64,000 bases of DNA from an uncultured Chthoniobacterales bacterium (GCA_902805675.1 CADCTA010000057.1:1-64000), one strand, 5' to 3'. Positions 1 through 8,837 are shown, counted from the first letter of the stretch. The notes: a model not told the origin generated them from the letters alone. Translations and numbers: made by a program.

Positions 1-246
1 GCCACCACGAACGACATCATCGGCGGCAACTCGGGCTCGCCTGTAATCGCGAAGGACGGATCGGTGCTCGGCGCCGCGTTCGACGGCAACATTCATTCGC
101 TCGGCGGCTCCTACGGCTTCGATCAGCGGATGAATCGCACCGTCGTTGTTTCAAGCGCTGCGGTGCAGGAAGCGCTCGAAAAGATCTACGTCGCGCCGGC
201 GTTGAACAAAGAACTGAACAGCTCGCCGCCGACCGACAAACGGTAA
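1..246 (+). CDS. S46-family serine peptidase (DPP7/DPP11-like), C-terminal fragment
   Basis: This is the last 81 codons of a gene that begins before the window; the frame is open from base 1 to the TAA at 244-246. The fragment has GGNSGSPV (residues 8-15), the active-site serine motif of chymotrypsin-fold S46 dipeptidyl-peptidases. It is followed by an AAFDGN segment and a C-terminal RTVVV...AVQEALEKIY stretch, matching the order seen at the end of DPP7/DPP11 proteins. S46 enzymes are periplasmic exopeptidases that release dipeptides from oligopeptides. The assignment rests on this C-terminal signature only, as the His and Asp of the triad lie outside the window. A type-A palindromic repeat starts 21 bases after the stop. 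Confidence 0.75.
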   Translation, partial: ATTNDIIGGNSGSPVIAKDGSVLGAAFDGNIHSLGGSYGFDQRMNRTVVVSSAAVQEALEKIYVAPALNKELNSSPPTDKR

Positions 247-267
247 CGCTTGCGGGTAGCGGCCCGC

Positions 268-377
268 GGTAGGGATGCCGCGCTGCGGCGTCCGAGACGC
301 GTGGCTACAGTTGTTGCGTCCGCACGACTGTTACCCGCCGCAACACGCACAGGACAGCGCAGCGCGCTGTCCCTACC
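268..377. repeat. Palindromic repeat family A, copy 1
   Basis: A 110-bp element bounded by GGTAGGGA and its inverted counterpart TCCCTACC. Each end folds as a hairpin. The left stem is GGATGCCGC with loop GCT (one G-T pair); the right stem is GGACAGCGC with loop AGC. It ends exactly next to the phoU stop codon (378-380), so it probably supplies the 3' structure of that transcript. Other copies are at 9481, 59917 and 61503. Confidence 0.85.
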
Positions 378-1067
378 TCACAGGCGCACCGGCACGCCCG
401 ACTGGTGCCGGATGTCCTCCGCAGCGGCGGCGTAGACGGCGTCCTCAGCAATGTTCGTCGCGTGGTCGCCAACTCGCTCGAGATGCCGCGCGATGAACAT
501 CAGGTTCAAATACCCGCGCAGCTGATCCGGATCTTCCGCCATGCGCTGGATGAGCCGCTTGCTCGCGTTGGCGTTCATCTCATCGACGGTCTTGTCGCGC
601 GGCTTCAGCGTCAGCGCGAGCTGCACATCCTCGCGGATGTAGGCATCGACGCTGTCCTTGAACATCGCCATGGCGAGCTTGTGCATTGGCGCGACGAATT
701 CGATCTCCGCCAGCGCCGGATGCTTGTTTAGCTTGCGAGCCTTGCGCGCGATGTTCACCGCCTGGTCAGCCATCCGCTCCAGGTTCCCGCTCAACTTCAT
801 CGCGGAGACGACGCGGCGCAGATCGGACGCCACCGGCTGGAAGCGCAGCAGCAGATCGACGCCATCCTTGTCGACCTGCTTCTCGAGTTGATCGATCTCT
901 TCGTCGTCCGCGATGGCGACGACACACAGCTCGTCGTCTCGCTCGAGCAACCCTGCGACCGCGCGGTCAAGGCTGCGCTCCGTCAGGCTCGACATCATGA
1001 GCACGTTGTTGCGCAACGAGCTGAGCGCTTCGTCGAACGTTCCGAGGATATGATTGCTTGCGATCAT
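378..1067 (-). CDS. phoU: Phosphate-specific transport system accessory protein PhoU
   Basis: A 229-aa protein, the usual PhoU length. It has the two-fold all-helical repeat with PhoU metal-site signatures: EEIDQLEKQVDKDG in the first half, ERMADQAVNIAR, and ERVGDHATNIAE near the C-terminus. PhoU is a cytoplasmic protein linking the PstSCAB transporter to PhoR, which keeps the Pho regulon off when phosphate is plentiful. An ATG 30 bases further upstream would add ten residues, but those lie inside a palindromic repeat (1083-1162), so the ATG at 1067 (MIASNHILGTF) is preferred. It is the last gene of the phoBR-pstCAB-phoU block, separated from pstB by 325 bases of repeats. Confidence 0.93.
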   Translation of the reverse strand: MIASNHILGTFDEALSSLRNNVLMMSSLTERSLDRAVAGLLERDDELCVVAIADDEEIDQLEKQVDKDGVDLLLRFQPVASDLRRVVSAMKLSGNLERMADQAVNIARKARKLNKHPALAEIEFVAPMHKLAMAMFKDSVDAYIREDVQLALTLKPRDKTVDEMNANASKRLIQRMAEDPDQLRGYLNLMFIARHLERVGDHATNIAEDAVYAAAAEDIRHQSGVPVRL

Positions 1068-1082
1068 GAAGTTGTGTTTACG

Positions 1083-1162
1083 GCCACGGATTGACACGGA
1101 TGAAACACGGAGCCGGAGAATCTGTTCTTCTGAGTCCGTGAAAATCCCTGTTCATCCGTGGC
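1083..1162. repeat. Palindromic repeat family F (CCACGGAT type)
   Basis: The left arm GCCACGGATTGACACGGAT is mirrored by ATCCGTGGC about 60 bases later, making an imperfect hairpin immediately upstream of phoU. Similar CCACGGAT...ATCCGTGG units are known as scattered intergenic repeats in environmental bacteria. It overlaps the upstream alternative phoU start. Confidence 0.6.
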
Positions 1163-1182
1163 TAAAATGCTTTCGCAGGTGA

Positions 1183-1236
1183 ATCAACCGAACCGGCCGG
1201 TGGTGTAATCGTCCGTCTGCTTCTGCGACGGGTTGG
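1183..1236 (-). pseudogene. Duplicated 3' end of pstB
   Basis: A 54-bp segment nearly identical to the end of pstB (1392-1445). On the minus strand it encodes NPSQKQTDDYTTGRFG and a stop, against [16 protein letters not shown] in the intact gene. It lies downstream of pstB in the same orientation, separated from it by a type-C palindromic repeat. It is a relic of a local duplication or repeat-mediated rearrangement. Confidence 0.85.
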
Positions 1237-1238
1237 GT

Positions 1239-1358
1239 GTCATTCTGAGCGCAGCGAAGAATCTCGAGCTGGCTGCCTGTTTGCTGCAATACGCGGGTCG
1301 AACGCAGTGCGTGCGGCCGTGCGCGAGGTCCTTCGTCGTCTTCGCGACTCAGGATGAC
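1239..1358. repeat. Palindromic repeat family C, copy 1
   Basis: A 120-bp element with ends GTCATTCTGAG and CTCAGGATGAC (imperfect inverted repeat) and the internal string GAGGTCCTTCG. It sits between the two copies of the pstB 3' end. Related copies are at 62340-62463 and, truncated, at 22838-22930. Confidence 0.75.
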
Positions 1359-1392
1359 CGCGGTGGGAGTTGATTGCGCGAGGTGCATCTGA

Positions 1393-2232
1393 TCAGCCGA
1401 ACCGGCCGGTGATGTAATCTTCCGTCTGCTTCTGCGAGGGGTTGGAGAAAATCTTCCGCGTATCGGCGAACTCGATCAGCCGACCGAGGTAGAAGAACGC
1501 AGTGTTGTCGGACACGCGGCCAGCCTGCTGCATGTTATGCGTCACGATTACGATCGTGTAGTGCTGCTTCAGGTGATGGATCAGCTCCTCGACTTTCGCG
1601 GTGGCGATCGGATCGAGCGCGGAGCACGGCTCATCCATGAGGATGATCTCCGGCTCGACCGCGAGCGCGCGGGCGATGCAGAGACGCTGCTGCTGGCCGC
1701 CAGAGAGTCCGTAGCCGCTCACATTCAGCCGGTCCTTTACTTCATCCCACAACGCGGAGGCGCGGAGGCTTTTCTCGACCGCCTCGTCGATGAGCGAGCG
1801 CTTGGTCACGCCGGCGATGCGCAAGCCGTAGGCGATGTTGTCGTAGATCGATTTCGGGAATGGGTTCGACTTCTGGAACACCATCCCGACGCGGCGGCGC
1901 AGCTCGACGACGTCCAGGCCGGGCGTATTGATGTCGGTGCCTTGAATGCGAATCGCGCCCTGAGTGATCGCAGCGCCGTCGACCAGGTCGTTCATGCGGT
2001 TGATGCAGCGCAGGAGCGTCGTCTTACCGCAGCCGGACGGACCGATAAACGCAGTGACCGCTTTCGGCGGCACATTCAACGTGACGTCATGCAGCACGGT
2101 GTTCGTGCCGTAGGCGAACTTCACACGATCGATCTCGATCATGGCGGTGTCGTTCTGCTGCGCCGGCAGCTGCGCAGCATCGCGCGTGGGGGATTTTGAA
2201 ACGGCTTGAGGCATTTCCAGTAGACTCACCAT
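1393..2232 (-). CDS. pstB: Phosphate ABC transporter ATP-binding protein PstB
   Basis: A 279-aa ABC ATPase that energises high-affinity phosphate uptake by the PstSCAB importer. Visible motifs are Walker [10 protein letters not shown], the Q-loop at [13 protein letters not shown] (typical of PstB), signature [15 protein letters not shown], Walker [14 protein letters not shown] and the H-loop THNM. The ATG at 2232 is chosen because AGGAG lies just upstream and it overlaps the pstA stop by 7 bases, giving translational coupling. A longer frame upstream lies over pstA and lacks family similarity. About 30 residues precede the conserved [12 protein letters not shown], a modest N-terminal extension. 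Confidence 0.96.
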   Translation of the reverse strand: MVSLLEMPQAVSKSPTRDAAQLPAQQNDTAMIEIDRVKFAYGTNTVLHDVTLNVPPKAVTAFIGPSGCGKTTLLRCINRMNDLVDGAAITQGAIRIQGTDINTPGLDVVELRRRVGMVFQKSNPFPKSIYDNIAYGLRIAGVTKRSLIDEAVEKSLRASALWDEVKDRLNVSGYGLSGGQQQRLCIARALAVEPEIILMDEPCSALDPIATAKVEELIHHLKQHYTIVIVTHNMQQAGRVSDNTAFFYLGRLIEFADTRKIFSNPSQKQTEDYITGRFG

Positions 2233-3251
2233 GATAAGCGACTCCTCGATTTTTCTCTCAACACAATTGACGTCAGCGCGATCAACATGACCAGCGCGAG
2301 GAAGACGAACGCCGCGCCGTATTGCACGCGTTCGGTGTATTCGTTCTGCGGGATCTTCGAGCTGACGACGTAGATGTGGTACGGCAGGGCCATCACGCCC
2401 TGAAAAACGAAATCGCTCGCGCGGCTGACCTGCCACGGCATCTCATCGCGCATCGCGTAAGCGGCCGTGAACATGATCGGCGCCGTCTCGCCTGCCACGC
2501 GGGCGATGCCGAGGATCGAGGACGTAAGGATGCCGGGTAGCGCGTACGGCAGCACGTTCTTCCGGATCGTCTGCCACTTCGTCGCGCCGAGCGCGAGGGA
2601 GCCTTCGCGCAGGCCTTGCGGCACCGCGCGGAGCGACTCCTCACTCGCGGTGATGATCGCCGGCAAGATCATGAGGCCGAGCGTGAACCAGCCCGCGAGT
2701 AGCGAGACGTTCCAGCCGAAGAAGATCACAAACAGCCCGAAGCCGAAGAGGCCGAAGACGATGGAGGGCACACCCGCGAGGTTCAGAATCGCGATGCGCA
2801 CGAGCTTAATGAAACGGCCGTTGCGGCTGTACTCGCTGAGATAGATGGCGCTACTGATCCCAACGAAGAGCGCGAGCACCATCGAGCCGACGACGAGCAA
2901 AGCGGTGCCGACGATGCAGGGCCAGATGCCGCCGGCGGAGTAGGCGACGGTAGTTGGATCGACTGCCGGTTCTCCGTGCGTCTCCTTCCAAGCGCGGAAA
3001 TCCGTGTCGCCCAGCGTCATCTTCTGACCCTCGTGTTCGAAGACGTAGAGCGTCTGCGGTCGATCGAAGAGGAACGTCGTGTTCACGAACGGTGCCGTCG
3101 TCGTGAAGACGGTCCGCGCGCCTTTGATGCCGATGTCGAGGAAGATGTAAGTCGCGAACGCGAGCACGATGTACGTGGCAATGCGGAATGCCCAGAAGGC
3201 GATGCGCTCGATGATGCGCGAGCGGCGGAGATGTGGACGGACGCTAGTCAT
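2226..3251 (-). CDS. pstA: Phosphate ABC transporter permease PstA
   Basis: A 341-aa inner-membrane permease subunit. A first membrane helix (about residues 16-40) is followed by a periplasmic segment of roughly 70 residues, then a five-helix MetI-like domain. The EAA loop that contacts PstB reads [20 protein letters not shown] (about residues 216-235), and the PstA-type [12 protein letters not shown] segment precedes it. It is somewhat longer than E. coli PstA because of the periplasmic stretch after helix 1. It overlaps pstB by 7 bases. Towards pstC there are 96 bases, nearly filled by a palindromic repeat. Confidence 0.95.
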   Translation of the reverse strand: MTSVRPHLRRSRIIERIAFWAFRIATYIVLAFATYIFLDIGIKGARTVFTTTAPFVNTTFLFDRPQTLYVFEHEGQKMTLGDTDFRAWKETHGEPAVDPTTVAYSAGGIWPCIVGTALLVVGSMVLALFVGISSAIYLSEYSRNGRFIKLVRIAILNLAGVPSIVFGLFGFGLFVIFFGWNVSLLAGWFTLGLMILPAIITASEESLRAVPQGLREGSLALGATKWQTIRKNVLPYALPGILTSSILGIARVAGETAPIMFTAAYAMRDEMPWQVSRASDFVFQGVMALPYHIYVVSSKIPQNEYTERVQYGAAFVFLALVMLIALTSIVLREKSRSRLSW

Positions 3252-3267
3252 TTCAGCGGCAAGAAGG

Positions 3268-3347
3268 TTAACCGCAGAGGCGCAGAGAGCGCGGAGTATG
3301 GATGTGAATGGTTTGCATCGCTGCGTTCTCTGCGCCTCTGCGGTTAA
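3268..3347. repeat. Palindromic repeat family E (CGCAGAGGCGCAGAG type)
   Basis: Inverted arms TTAACCGCAGAGGCGCAGAG (left) and CTCTGCGCCTCTGCGGTTAA (right) flank about 36 bases. The right arm ends directly at the pstC stop codon. It fills the pstC-pstA junction and would form a strong hairpin in the operon mRNA. Confidence 0.8.
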
Positions 3348-4895
3348 TCACCCGATGCTCATCCGGTAACGCGCCACCAGCTTCTGCGCGAAGTAGTTGA
3401 TCAGGAGCGTGATCGTGAACAGCACCAGCCCGACCATGAAAAGCGCGCGATAATGGATGCTGCCGCGCACCACTTCGCCCATCTCCTGCGCGATGATGCC
3501 GGTCATGGTGTGCACCGGCTGGAAGAATGCGCCCAGCCCCTGCGTGAAATCCGGGATATCGATGCGATTACCGGCGCAAAGCAGCACCACCATCGTCTCG
3601 CCGATCACGCGCCCGAGGCCGAGCAGGATCGCGGATACGATGCCGGAGAGCGATGCCGGCACGAGCACGCGAGCGATCGTCTGCAGGCGGTTCGCGCCGA
3701 GCGCGTAGGAAGCTTCCTTGAAGCCGCGCGGCACATTGCGCAGCGCATCTTCCGCCAGCGTGAAGATCGTCGGCACCGCCATCAACGCGAGCAGCAGGCC
3801 CGCCGTAAAAACATTCAGCCGCTCACTGATAGGAAAAAACGAAACCCAGCTGAACATCGGCAGCTCGGAAATCGCGCGCACCGCGGTGCCCACGACCGCG
3901 ATGCCGAAAAAACCGAGCACGACAGACGGGATCGCAGAGATGAACTCGATGTATGGCTTAATGATCCGCTTCTCGTGACGTGACGCGATCTCGCTCACGT
4001 AAACGGCGGAAGCGACACCGAGCGGCACCGCGAAAAACAGCGCCACGAGCGAGACCATGATCGAGCCCACCAGCAGCGGTCGAATGCCGTACCAATCCTG
4101 CCAGAAACTCGCTGTGATCCAGTCATGACCGAACAGGAACGCGCTGATCGCGCGGTACCAGGGCACCGGCGTGTCTGGTGACCAGGCGCGCAACTTCTCG
4201 CCCGCGGCCGGTAGCTGCGCGACGTAATCTCGCGCGCGCTGCTTCCATTTGTCGAAGGTCTGCTGCAGCTTCGCTTCCGGTAACGGTGGCGCGGTAGAAA
4301 GCAGCTGGTCGACGCCGGTCGACACGCCCGACACCGCTTGGTCGTACTGCTGAGTACCCGCGCGTAACACCGCCAGCGCAGCATCACGTTCTACCGGTGG
4401 AGCTCCGGCTGTTGCCCCGGCTTCGGCTTGAGCGAACAGCTGTTCCTTAAGCGCGCTCGCTTGCTCCGAGAGATCAGAGACCAGACCATTCAACGGCTCC
4501 GAAGTGTCGCTAAAGGCGGTCGCAAACTCGTCGAAAGTCGCCAACGAAGCGTTCGCCTGCTCGGGCGCGACGCCCTCGATTTGCATCTTCTGGAATTGGC
4601 GCAGCCGCAGGTCGTTTAGCGCTCGGGTCAGCTCAGAGTGCTTCTCTGCTTCTACGCGAATGAAGTCGACGTACTCGAGCCCGGCCGACCGGTAGAGGCG
4701 CAGGTTGTTCAGGTTCTGCCCGAAGAACCCGAAGCCTTCGCGAAAGAGGAAAACGGTGATTAGCGCGAGGACCAGCAGCGCGACGAGTGCGTTGCCGCCG
4801 AAGAATGCCTTGATCGCCTGCTCGGCGCCCGACGTGGAGACGAGCGAGCGCGTCCGCGGCGGCACCATGGGCGGCGATTCGGCGAGCACAGGCAT
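3348..4895 (-). CDS. pstC: Phosphate ABC transporter permease PstC with large periplasmic insert
   Basis: A 515-aa permease subunit, far longer than E. coli PstC (319 aa). A first membrane helix (about residues 36-52) is followed by about 210 residues of predicted soluble, helix-rich sequence before the standard transmembrane core (about 275 to the end). The core carries IPSVVLGFFGIAVVG and the EAA loop KEASYALGANRLQTIARVLVP. The ATG at 4895 (MPVLAESPP) is preferred; an ATG at 4976 would add 27 arginine-rich residues of no recognisable family. The insert is unrelated to anything I recognise and might bind PstS or sense the envelope. Upstream lies a type-B repeat, then phoR. Confidence 0.92.
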   Translation of the reverse strand: MPVLAESPPMVPPRTRSLVSTSGAEQAIKAFFGGNALVALLVLALITVFLFREGFGFFGQNLNNLRLYRSAGLEYVDFIRVEAEKHSELTRALNDLRLRQFQKMQIEGVAPEQANASLATFDEFATAFSDTSEPLNGLVSDLSEQASALKEQLFAQAEAGATAGAPPVERDAALAVLRAGTQQYDQAVSGVSTGVDQLLSTAPPLPEAKLQQTFDKWKQRARDYVAQLPAAGEKLRAWSPDTPVPWYRAISAFLFGHDWITASFWQDWYGIRPLLVGSIMVSLVALFFAVPLGVASAVYVSEIASRHEKRIIKPYIEFISAIPSVVLGFFGIAVVGTAVRAISELPMFSWVSFFPISERLNVFTAGLLLALMAVPTIFTLAEDALRNVPRGFKEASYALGANRLQTIARVLVPASLSGIVSAILLGLGRVIGETMVVLLCAGNRIDIPDFTQGLGAFFQPVHTMTGIIAQEMGEVVRGSIHYRALFMVGLVLFTITLLINYFAQKLVARYRMSIG

Positions 4896-5060
4896 GGGAG
4901 AGAACCTTCGCCGGTAGCTGCGAAGCCGGGCAACGCCCGAAATGTGACGATTATGTGACGGCGGGCCGAACGACACGACACGCCGCGCAGCCGAACTGCG
5001 GCGTGAATCGCTCGGTCAAGGATGTAGACGGACGCGCGCCCGCAATCACAACGCTGAGCA

Positions 5061-5160
5061 AAAGCGGCGGAATACCGCCGCACTCCAAGACGCTGCCGCG
5101 ACAGTCAGAGCGTTGTTCGACGCGTGAGCGTTTTGGAGTGCGGCGGTGTTCCGCCGCTTT
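5061..5160. repeat. Palindromic repeat family B, copy 1
   Basis: A 100-bp element with long terminal inverted repeats, beginning AAAGCGGCGG and ending CCGCCGCTTT, each with an inner CACTCCAA or TTGGAGTG motif. Each arm contains its own small hairpin (GCGGCGG, loop AATA, CCGCCGC). It lies between phoR and pstC. Other copies are at 29046 and 41254. Confidence 0.85.
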
Positions 5161-5193
5161 CGCACGCGATTCCGCCGCCGCCCGTGTAAACGT

Positions 5194-6510
5194 CTATGTG
5201 ACGGCGCGCGCGTCGAAGGGCAGCCGCGGCTGCGGTTCCTCGGGACCCGCGATCGGGAGGAACACGCTCACTGTGGTGCCGCGGCCAAGCTCGCTTTGCG
5301 CGCCGACTGTGCCGCCGTGCAGCAGCACGATGTGCTTTACGATCGAGAGACCGAGGCCGGTGCCGCCGAGTTCGCGGCTCCGCGCTTTATCGGCGCGATA
5401 GAATCGCTCGAAAATCCGCGGCACATCCGCTTCGCGAATCCCGATGCCTTCATCGGTGACGCTGATGTGAACGGCGTCGCCTTCGACCTGCGCGCGCACG
5501 GTGATGGTGCCGCCGCGCTTCGAATACTTCACCGCGTTATCGAGCAGGTTATACACGATTTCCTGCAGCCGGCCTTCATCCGCGCACAACAGCGGCATGT
5601 CAGCCTGGATGTCTGGATCGAAGCGCAGCTGCTTCGCTTTCAGGCGCGATTGCCAGTCGGTCAGCGTCGCGTCGAGGAACTCGCCCAGATCGACTTCGCT
5701 CACATCGAGCTCGATCTCGGGAGACTCGAGCCGCGCGAGGCTGAGCACATCCTCGACGAGCGCGTTGAGCCGGTCCGAATGCCGCTCCATGATCTCGAGG
5801 ATCCGGAGCAATTCGCCCGGCGGCTGCTGCGGATCGTCGAGCAGCGTCTCGAGATAGCCGCGGAAGATCGAGAGCGGCGTGCGCAGCTCGTGCGACACAT
5901 TCGCCACGAAGTCGCGCCGCATCTCCTCCACCTGCCGCAACTGCGTCACATCGCGGAACAACACGACCGCGCCGCGCATCTGGGGCGAGTTTTCGCCCAG
6001 CGGCACCGCGCTCACTTCGAGCTCGCGCCCTTCGCTCGGGCCGCGCGACATCTGGATCGATTCGCTCCGCGGCTCGTCCGCCTCGATCGCGTCGTGCACC
6101 AGGCGATCGATCGTGGCGTGGCCGATCACCTCGACGAGCGCAGTGCCGGGCGACGCGCCGTTCACGCCGAAGATGCGGCCGAACTCGCGATTGATCATCC
6201 GGATGCGCCGCCGTTCGTCGACGACGACAAGCCCATCCAGCATCGCGCCGAACACCGCCTGCACGCTGAACTCGCTCTCGTGCACGCGATGCTCGAGATC
6301 GTGCAGGCGATCGGCGATCGTCTCGAGGGAGCGACCGATGGCGGTGGCGCGCAGGTTGCCGGTCATCAAGAACTTCCGCGGTGCGCGCTTGCCGGCCAGC
6401 GCGCTCAGGAGTTCATCGACTTCGCGCCACGGATCGATCCAACGCCGCCACACGTAGATCGCGGCGAATGCCGCCGAGATGACGATGACTGCGAGGAGCA
6501 CCCACGCCAT
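5194..6510 (-). CDS. phoR: Phosphate regulon sensor histidine kinase PhoR
   Basis: A 438-aa membrane histidine kinase. One N-terminal membrane helix (residues 3-20) is followed by a HAMP-like stretch, a PAS domain (about 85-190), the HisKA H-box NVSHELRTPL with phospho-accepting His207, the N-box NLLDNAVKYS (Asn325), G1 VTDEGIGI, the F-box IFERFYRAD and G2 GGTGLGLSIVK. The one-helix plus PAS layout is that of PhoR, which reads phosphate status through PstSCAB/PhoU rather than a periplasmic sensor. It starts 3 bases after the phoB stop, so the two are co-transcribed. Context with pst-phoU supports the specific name. Confidence 0.92.
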   Translation of the reverse strand: MAWVLLAVIVISAAFAAIYVWRRWIDPWREVDELLSALAGKRAPRKFLMTGNLRATAIGRSLETIADRLHDLEHRVHESEFSVQAVFGAMLDGLVVVDERRRIRMINREFGRIFGVNGASPGTALVEVIGHATIDRLVHDAIEADEPRSESIQMSRGPSEGRELEVSAVPLGENSPQMRGAVVLFRDVTQLRQVEEMRRDFVANVSHELRTPLSIFRGYLETLLDDPQQPPGELLRILEIMERHSDRLNALVEDVLSLARLESPEIELDVSEVDLGEFLDATLTDWQSRLKAKQLRFDPDIQADMPLLCADEGRLQEIVYNLLDNAVKYSKRGGTITVRAQVEGDAVHISVTDEGIGIREADVPRIFERFYRADKARSRELGGTGLGLSIVKHIVLLHGGTVGAQSELGRGTTVSVFLPIAGPEEPQPRLPFDARAVT

Positions 6511-6513
6511 AGG

Positions 6514-7215
6514 TCAGCTCTCGAGCAAACGATACCCGAAGCCGCGCACCGTCTCGATCGCGTCGGCGGCTTTGCCGAGCTTCTTCCGGAGGCGCCGGAC
6601 GTGCGTGTCGACCGTGCGCGTGTCGATCAGGCTCTCGTAGCCCCACACTTCGTTGAGCAGACGATCGCGCGATTGGACGCGGCCGCGGCGCAGCATCAGC
6701 ATGCTCAGCAGCTTATATTCGACTGTCGTCAGACGCACAGCTTTCCCGTCGACCGTGACGTGATGGCGGGCCGGGTCGACCGTGATCGGGCCGAGCGTCA
6801 TCTTCTCGTCCGGCGCGCCTTCGCCCTTCCCGCGCCGCATGATGGCCTTGATGCGCAGCACGATCTCGCGCGGGCTAAACGGCTTCGTCACGTAGTCATC
6901 GGCGCCAAATTCGAGGCCGACGATGCGGTCCACCTCCTCCGCCTTCGCCGTCAGCATGATGATCGGGATATGCCGGGTGGCGCCGTCGTTTTTCAGCACC
7001 TTGCAGACTTCGAGGCCGGGCATCTTCGGCAGCATCAGGTCGAGAATGATGAGCGCCGGAAGCTCTTCGCGCGCTTTCTTCAATCCCGCAGCGCCATCCG
7101 CCGCGGTCGAGACGACGAAGCCGCCGGCCTTCTTCAGGTTGAGCGTGAGCATGTCGACGACGTCCTGTTCGTCCTCGACGATGAGGATTTTATTGCTCGG
7201 CGTCGTTGAATTCAT
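6514..7215 (-). CDS. phoB: Phosphate regulon response regulator PhoB
   Basis: A 233-aa OmpR/PhoB-type response regulator. The receiver domain (about residues 9-125) has an acidic pocket (EDE at 14-16), phospho-acceptor Asp59 in IILDLML and Lys111 in VTKPF. The C-terminal winged helix (about 140-232) contains LTTVEYKLLSML and RTVDTHVRRLRKKLG, the DNA-recognition helix region. Phosphorylated PhoB binds pho boxes and activates phosphate-starvation genes. It is the first gene of the minus-strand operon and diverges from thyA across 94 bases; no clear pho box is visible there. Confidence 0.93.
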   Translation of the reverse strand: MNSTTPSNKILIVEDEQDVVDMLTLNLKKAGGFVVSTAADGAAGLKKAREELPALIILDLMLPKMPGLEVCKVLKNDGATRHIPIIMLTAKAEEVDRIVGLEFGADDYVTKPFSPREIVLRIKAIMRRGKGEGAPDEKMTLGPITVDPARHHVTVDGKAVRLTTVEYKLLSMLMLRRGRVQSRDRLLNEVWGYESLIDTRTVDTHVRRLRKKLGKAADAIETVRGFGYRLLES

Positions 7216-7309
7216 GCGCTACTTGGAATCGTGTGCGCTGAGCGCCGCGGATGAAAGCGACGATGGAGTGACAAACGGCGCGTTCATGCGGCGTTCCTAG
7301 CATTATCTC
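7216..7309. promoter_or_regulatory. Divergent phoB / thyA intergenic region
   Basis: These 94 bases separate the divergently transcribed phoB and thyA start codons and must hold both promoters. I see no good sigma-70 hexamers and no obvious CTGTCAT-type pho box repeats. Confidence 0.4.
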
Positions 7310-8104
7310 ATGCGTCAATATCACAATCTCCTGCGCCTCGTGCTGGAGAACGGCACGCCCCGCAGCGACCGCACCGGCACCGGCACCCTCTCGGTCTTCG
7401 GGGCGCAGGCGCGTTTCGATCTGCGGGAAAGCTTTCCGCTGCTCACGACGAAGAAGCTGCACCTGAAATCGATCATCCACGAGCTGCTCTGGTTTCTCAG
7501 CGGCAGCACCAATGTCAATTATCTGCGCGAGAAGGGCGTCACCATCTGGGACGAGTGGGCGGATGACAATGGCGACCTTGGGCGCGTCTACGGCGCGCAG
7601 TGGACGGACTGGCGTGGCGCAAACGGCGAGCGCATCGATCAGATCGATGAGGTAATCGCGCAGATCCGCAGGAACCCGGACAGCCGCCGCCTCATCGTCA
7701 GCGCGTGGAATCCGGCCGAGATCGCGGGCATGGCGTTGCCGCCGTGTCACGTGCTCTTCCAGTTCTACGTGAACGAGGGCGAGCTGAGCTGCCAGCTTTA
7801 CCAACGCAGCGCCGATCTCTTCCTTGGCGTGCCGTTCAACGTCGCATCGTATGCGCTGCTCACGATGATGATCGCGCAGGTCTGCGATCTCAGGCCGGGC
7901 GAATTCATCCACACGTTCGGCGATCTGCACTTGTACTCGAACCATCTCGAGCAGGCGCGCGAGCAGCTCACGCGCAGCTTTCGTCCGCTCCCGCGCATGC
8001 AGCTCAACCAGGACGTGAAGCAGATTCGCGACTTCCGCTTTGAGGATTTCGGGCTCGTCGGCTACGACCCGCACCCTGCGATCCGCGCGCCGATTGCGGT
8101 TTAG
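7310..8104 (+). CDS. thyA: Thymidylate synthase
   Basis: A 264-aa protein, identical in length to E. coli ThyA. It converts dUMP to dTMP using methylene-tetrahydrofolate in the cytoplasm. Catalytic Cys146 lies in ALPPCHV; other signatures are RTGTGT near the N-terminus, [25 protein letters not shown] (dUMP and folate contacts) and [13 protein letters not shown]. The ATG at 7310 matches the family's start (MRQYHNLL). No dihydrofolate reductase gene follows; downstream is a decayed gene. Confidence 0.97.
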   Translation: MRQYHNLLRLVLENGTPRSDRTGTGTLSVFGAQARFDLRESFPLLTTKKLHLKSIIHELLWFLSGSTNVNYLREKGVTIWDEWADDNGDLGRVYGAQWTDWRGANGERIDQIDEVIAQIRRNPDSRRLIVSAWNPAEIAGMALPPCHVLFQFYVNEGELSCQLYQRSADLFLGVPFNVASYALLTMMIAQVCDLRPGEFIHTFGDLHLYSNHLEQAREQLTRSFRPLPRMQLNQDVKQIRDFRFEDFGLVGYDPHPAIRAPIAV

Positions 8105-8139
8105 GTGCGCGAGCGACGTGAGTGCTGCCCTCGCGAGCG

Positions 8140-8792
8140 CCGGCGACTGTCCCAGCTGCGGCGAGTCGCCATGGCTGCGTACTGCAGCCGTTGCGGCGAG
8201 AAGCGGGTGGACCGCGAATAATTGGAAGCACGCCACCTCGCCGCCGAAACGTTCTCGGAGATCGTGAACGTGAGCATTCAAAACTTTGGCAGACGCTTCG
8301 GCTGCTGCTGGCAAAGCCCGGGCAGCTCACGACCGAGTACTGGAGCGTCCTCCGGAAGGGCTAGATCGGGCCGGTGAAGCTTTACGCTCATCATCTTCGC
8401 GCTTTCGCCTATCCGTTGTTCGTGGCCCTCGCGCTGAAGCTCCTGTTCGGTCGCCGCGCCCTCTACTTTGCCGAGCATCTGATCTTCGCCCTGCACGTCC
8501 TGGCCCGCGTGTTCCTGTCGTTCGTTGTCCTCTGGCCCGTGTATTTTCTCTTCGGCGCGCGGGGCGAGGGCGCGATCACTCAGTTTACTGCCGCTTACTT
8601 CGCGATCGCCGCTGCCCCGATTGTCTGGATGCTCGCCTATCTGTCGTAGCGGTGCGTCGTGCCTACTCGGAGCCTTGGCTCGCGGCATCCGCGAAAAGCG
8701 CGGTGATCTTTCTCGTCTACTTCGTCACCTCGGCGGTCTCCCTGTTGGCGACTCTGCTCCTCGCCGTGTCCCGCACGAGCGCCGCGGGGTAG
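8140..8792 (+). pseudogene. Decayed DUF3667-like membrane protein gene
   Basis: Pieces of one protein are spread over all three frames. A zinc-ribbon-like start (DCPSCGE, then YCSRCGEKRVDRE, about 8148-8220) is followed by a stop. Then come HLAAETFSEIVNV and, after a frameshift near 8270, EHSKLWQTLRLLLAKPGQLTTEYW (8275-8345). A TAG at 8362 interrupts the frame before the hydrophobic part IGPVKLY...FAYPLFVALALKLLF (8365-8649). A further shift leads to a final membrane segment ending at 8792. The order (CxxCG ribbon, 'TLRLLLxKPGxLTxEYW' motif, membrane helices) fits DUF3667-type proteins of unknown function. At least two stops and two frameshifts make it non-functional. Confidence 0.65.
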
Positions 8793-8837
8793 CGCGAGCA
8801 ACTTCGCGCCGCGCGCGGGGTTCAAAGACGTGACGCT

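Noticed and set aside
5146-7209. Long open frame (687 codons) on the + strand across phoR and phoB
   Set aside because: It is antisense to two clearly recognised genes and its translation is Arg/His-rich with no family features; it is a GC-rich codon-bias shadow.
7216-7309. pho box upstream of phoB
   Set aside because: I searched for CTGTCAT-type direct repeats with an 11-base period and saw none; PhoB sites in this phylum may differ.
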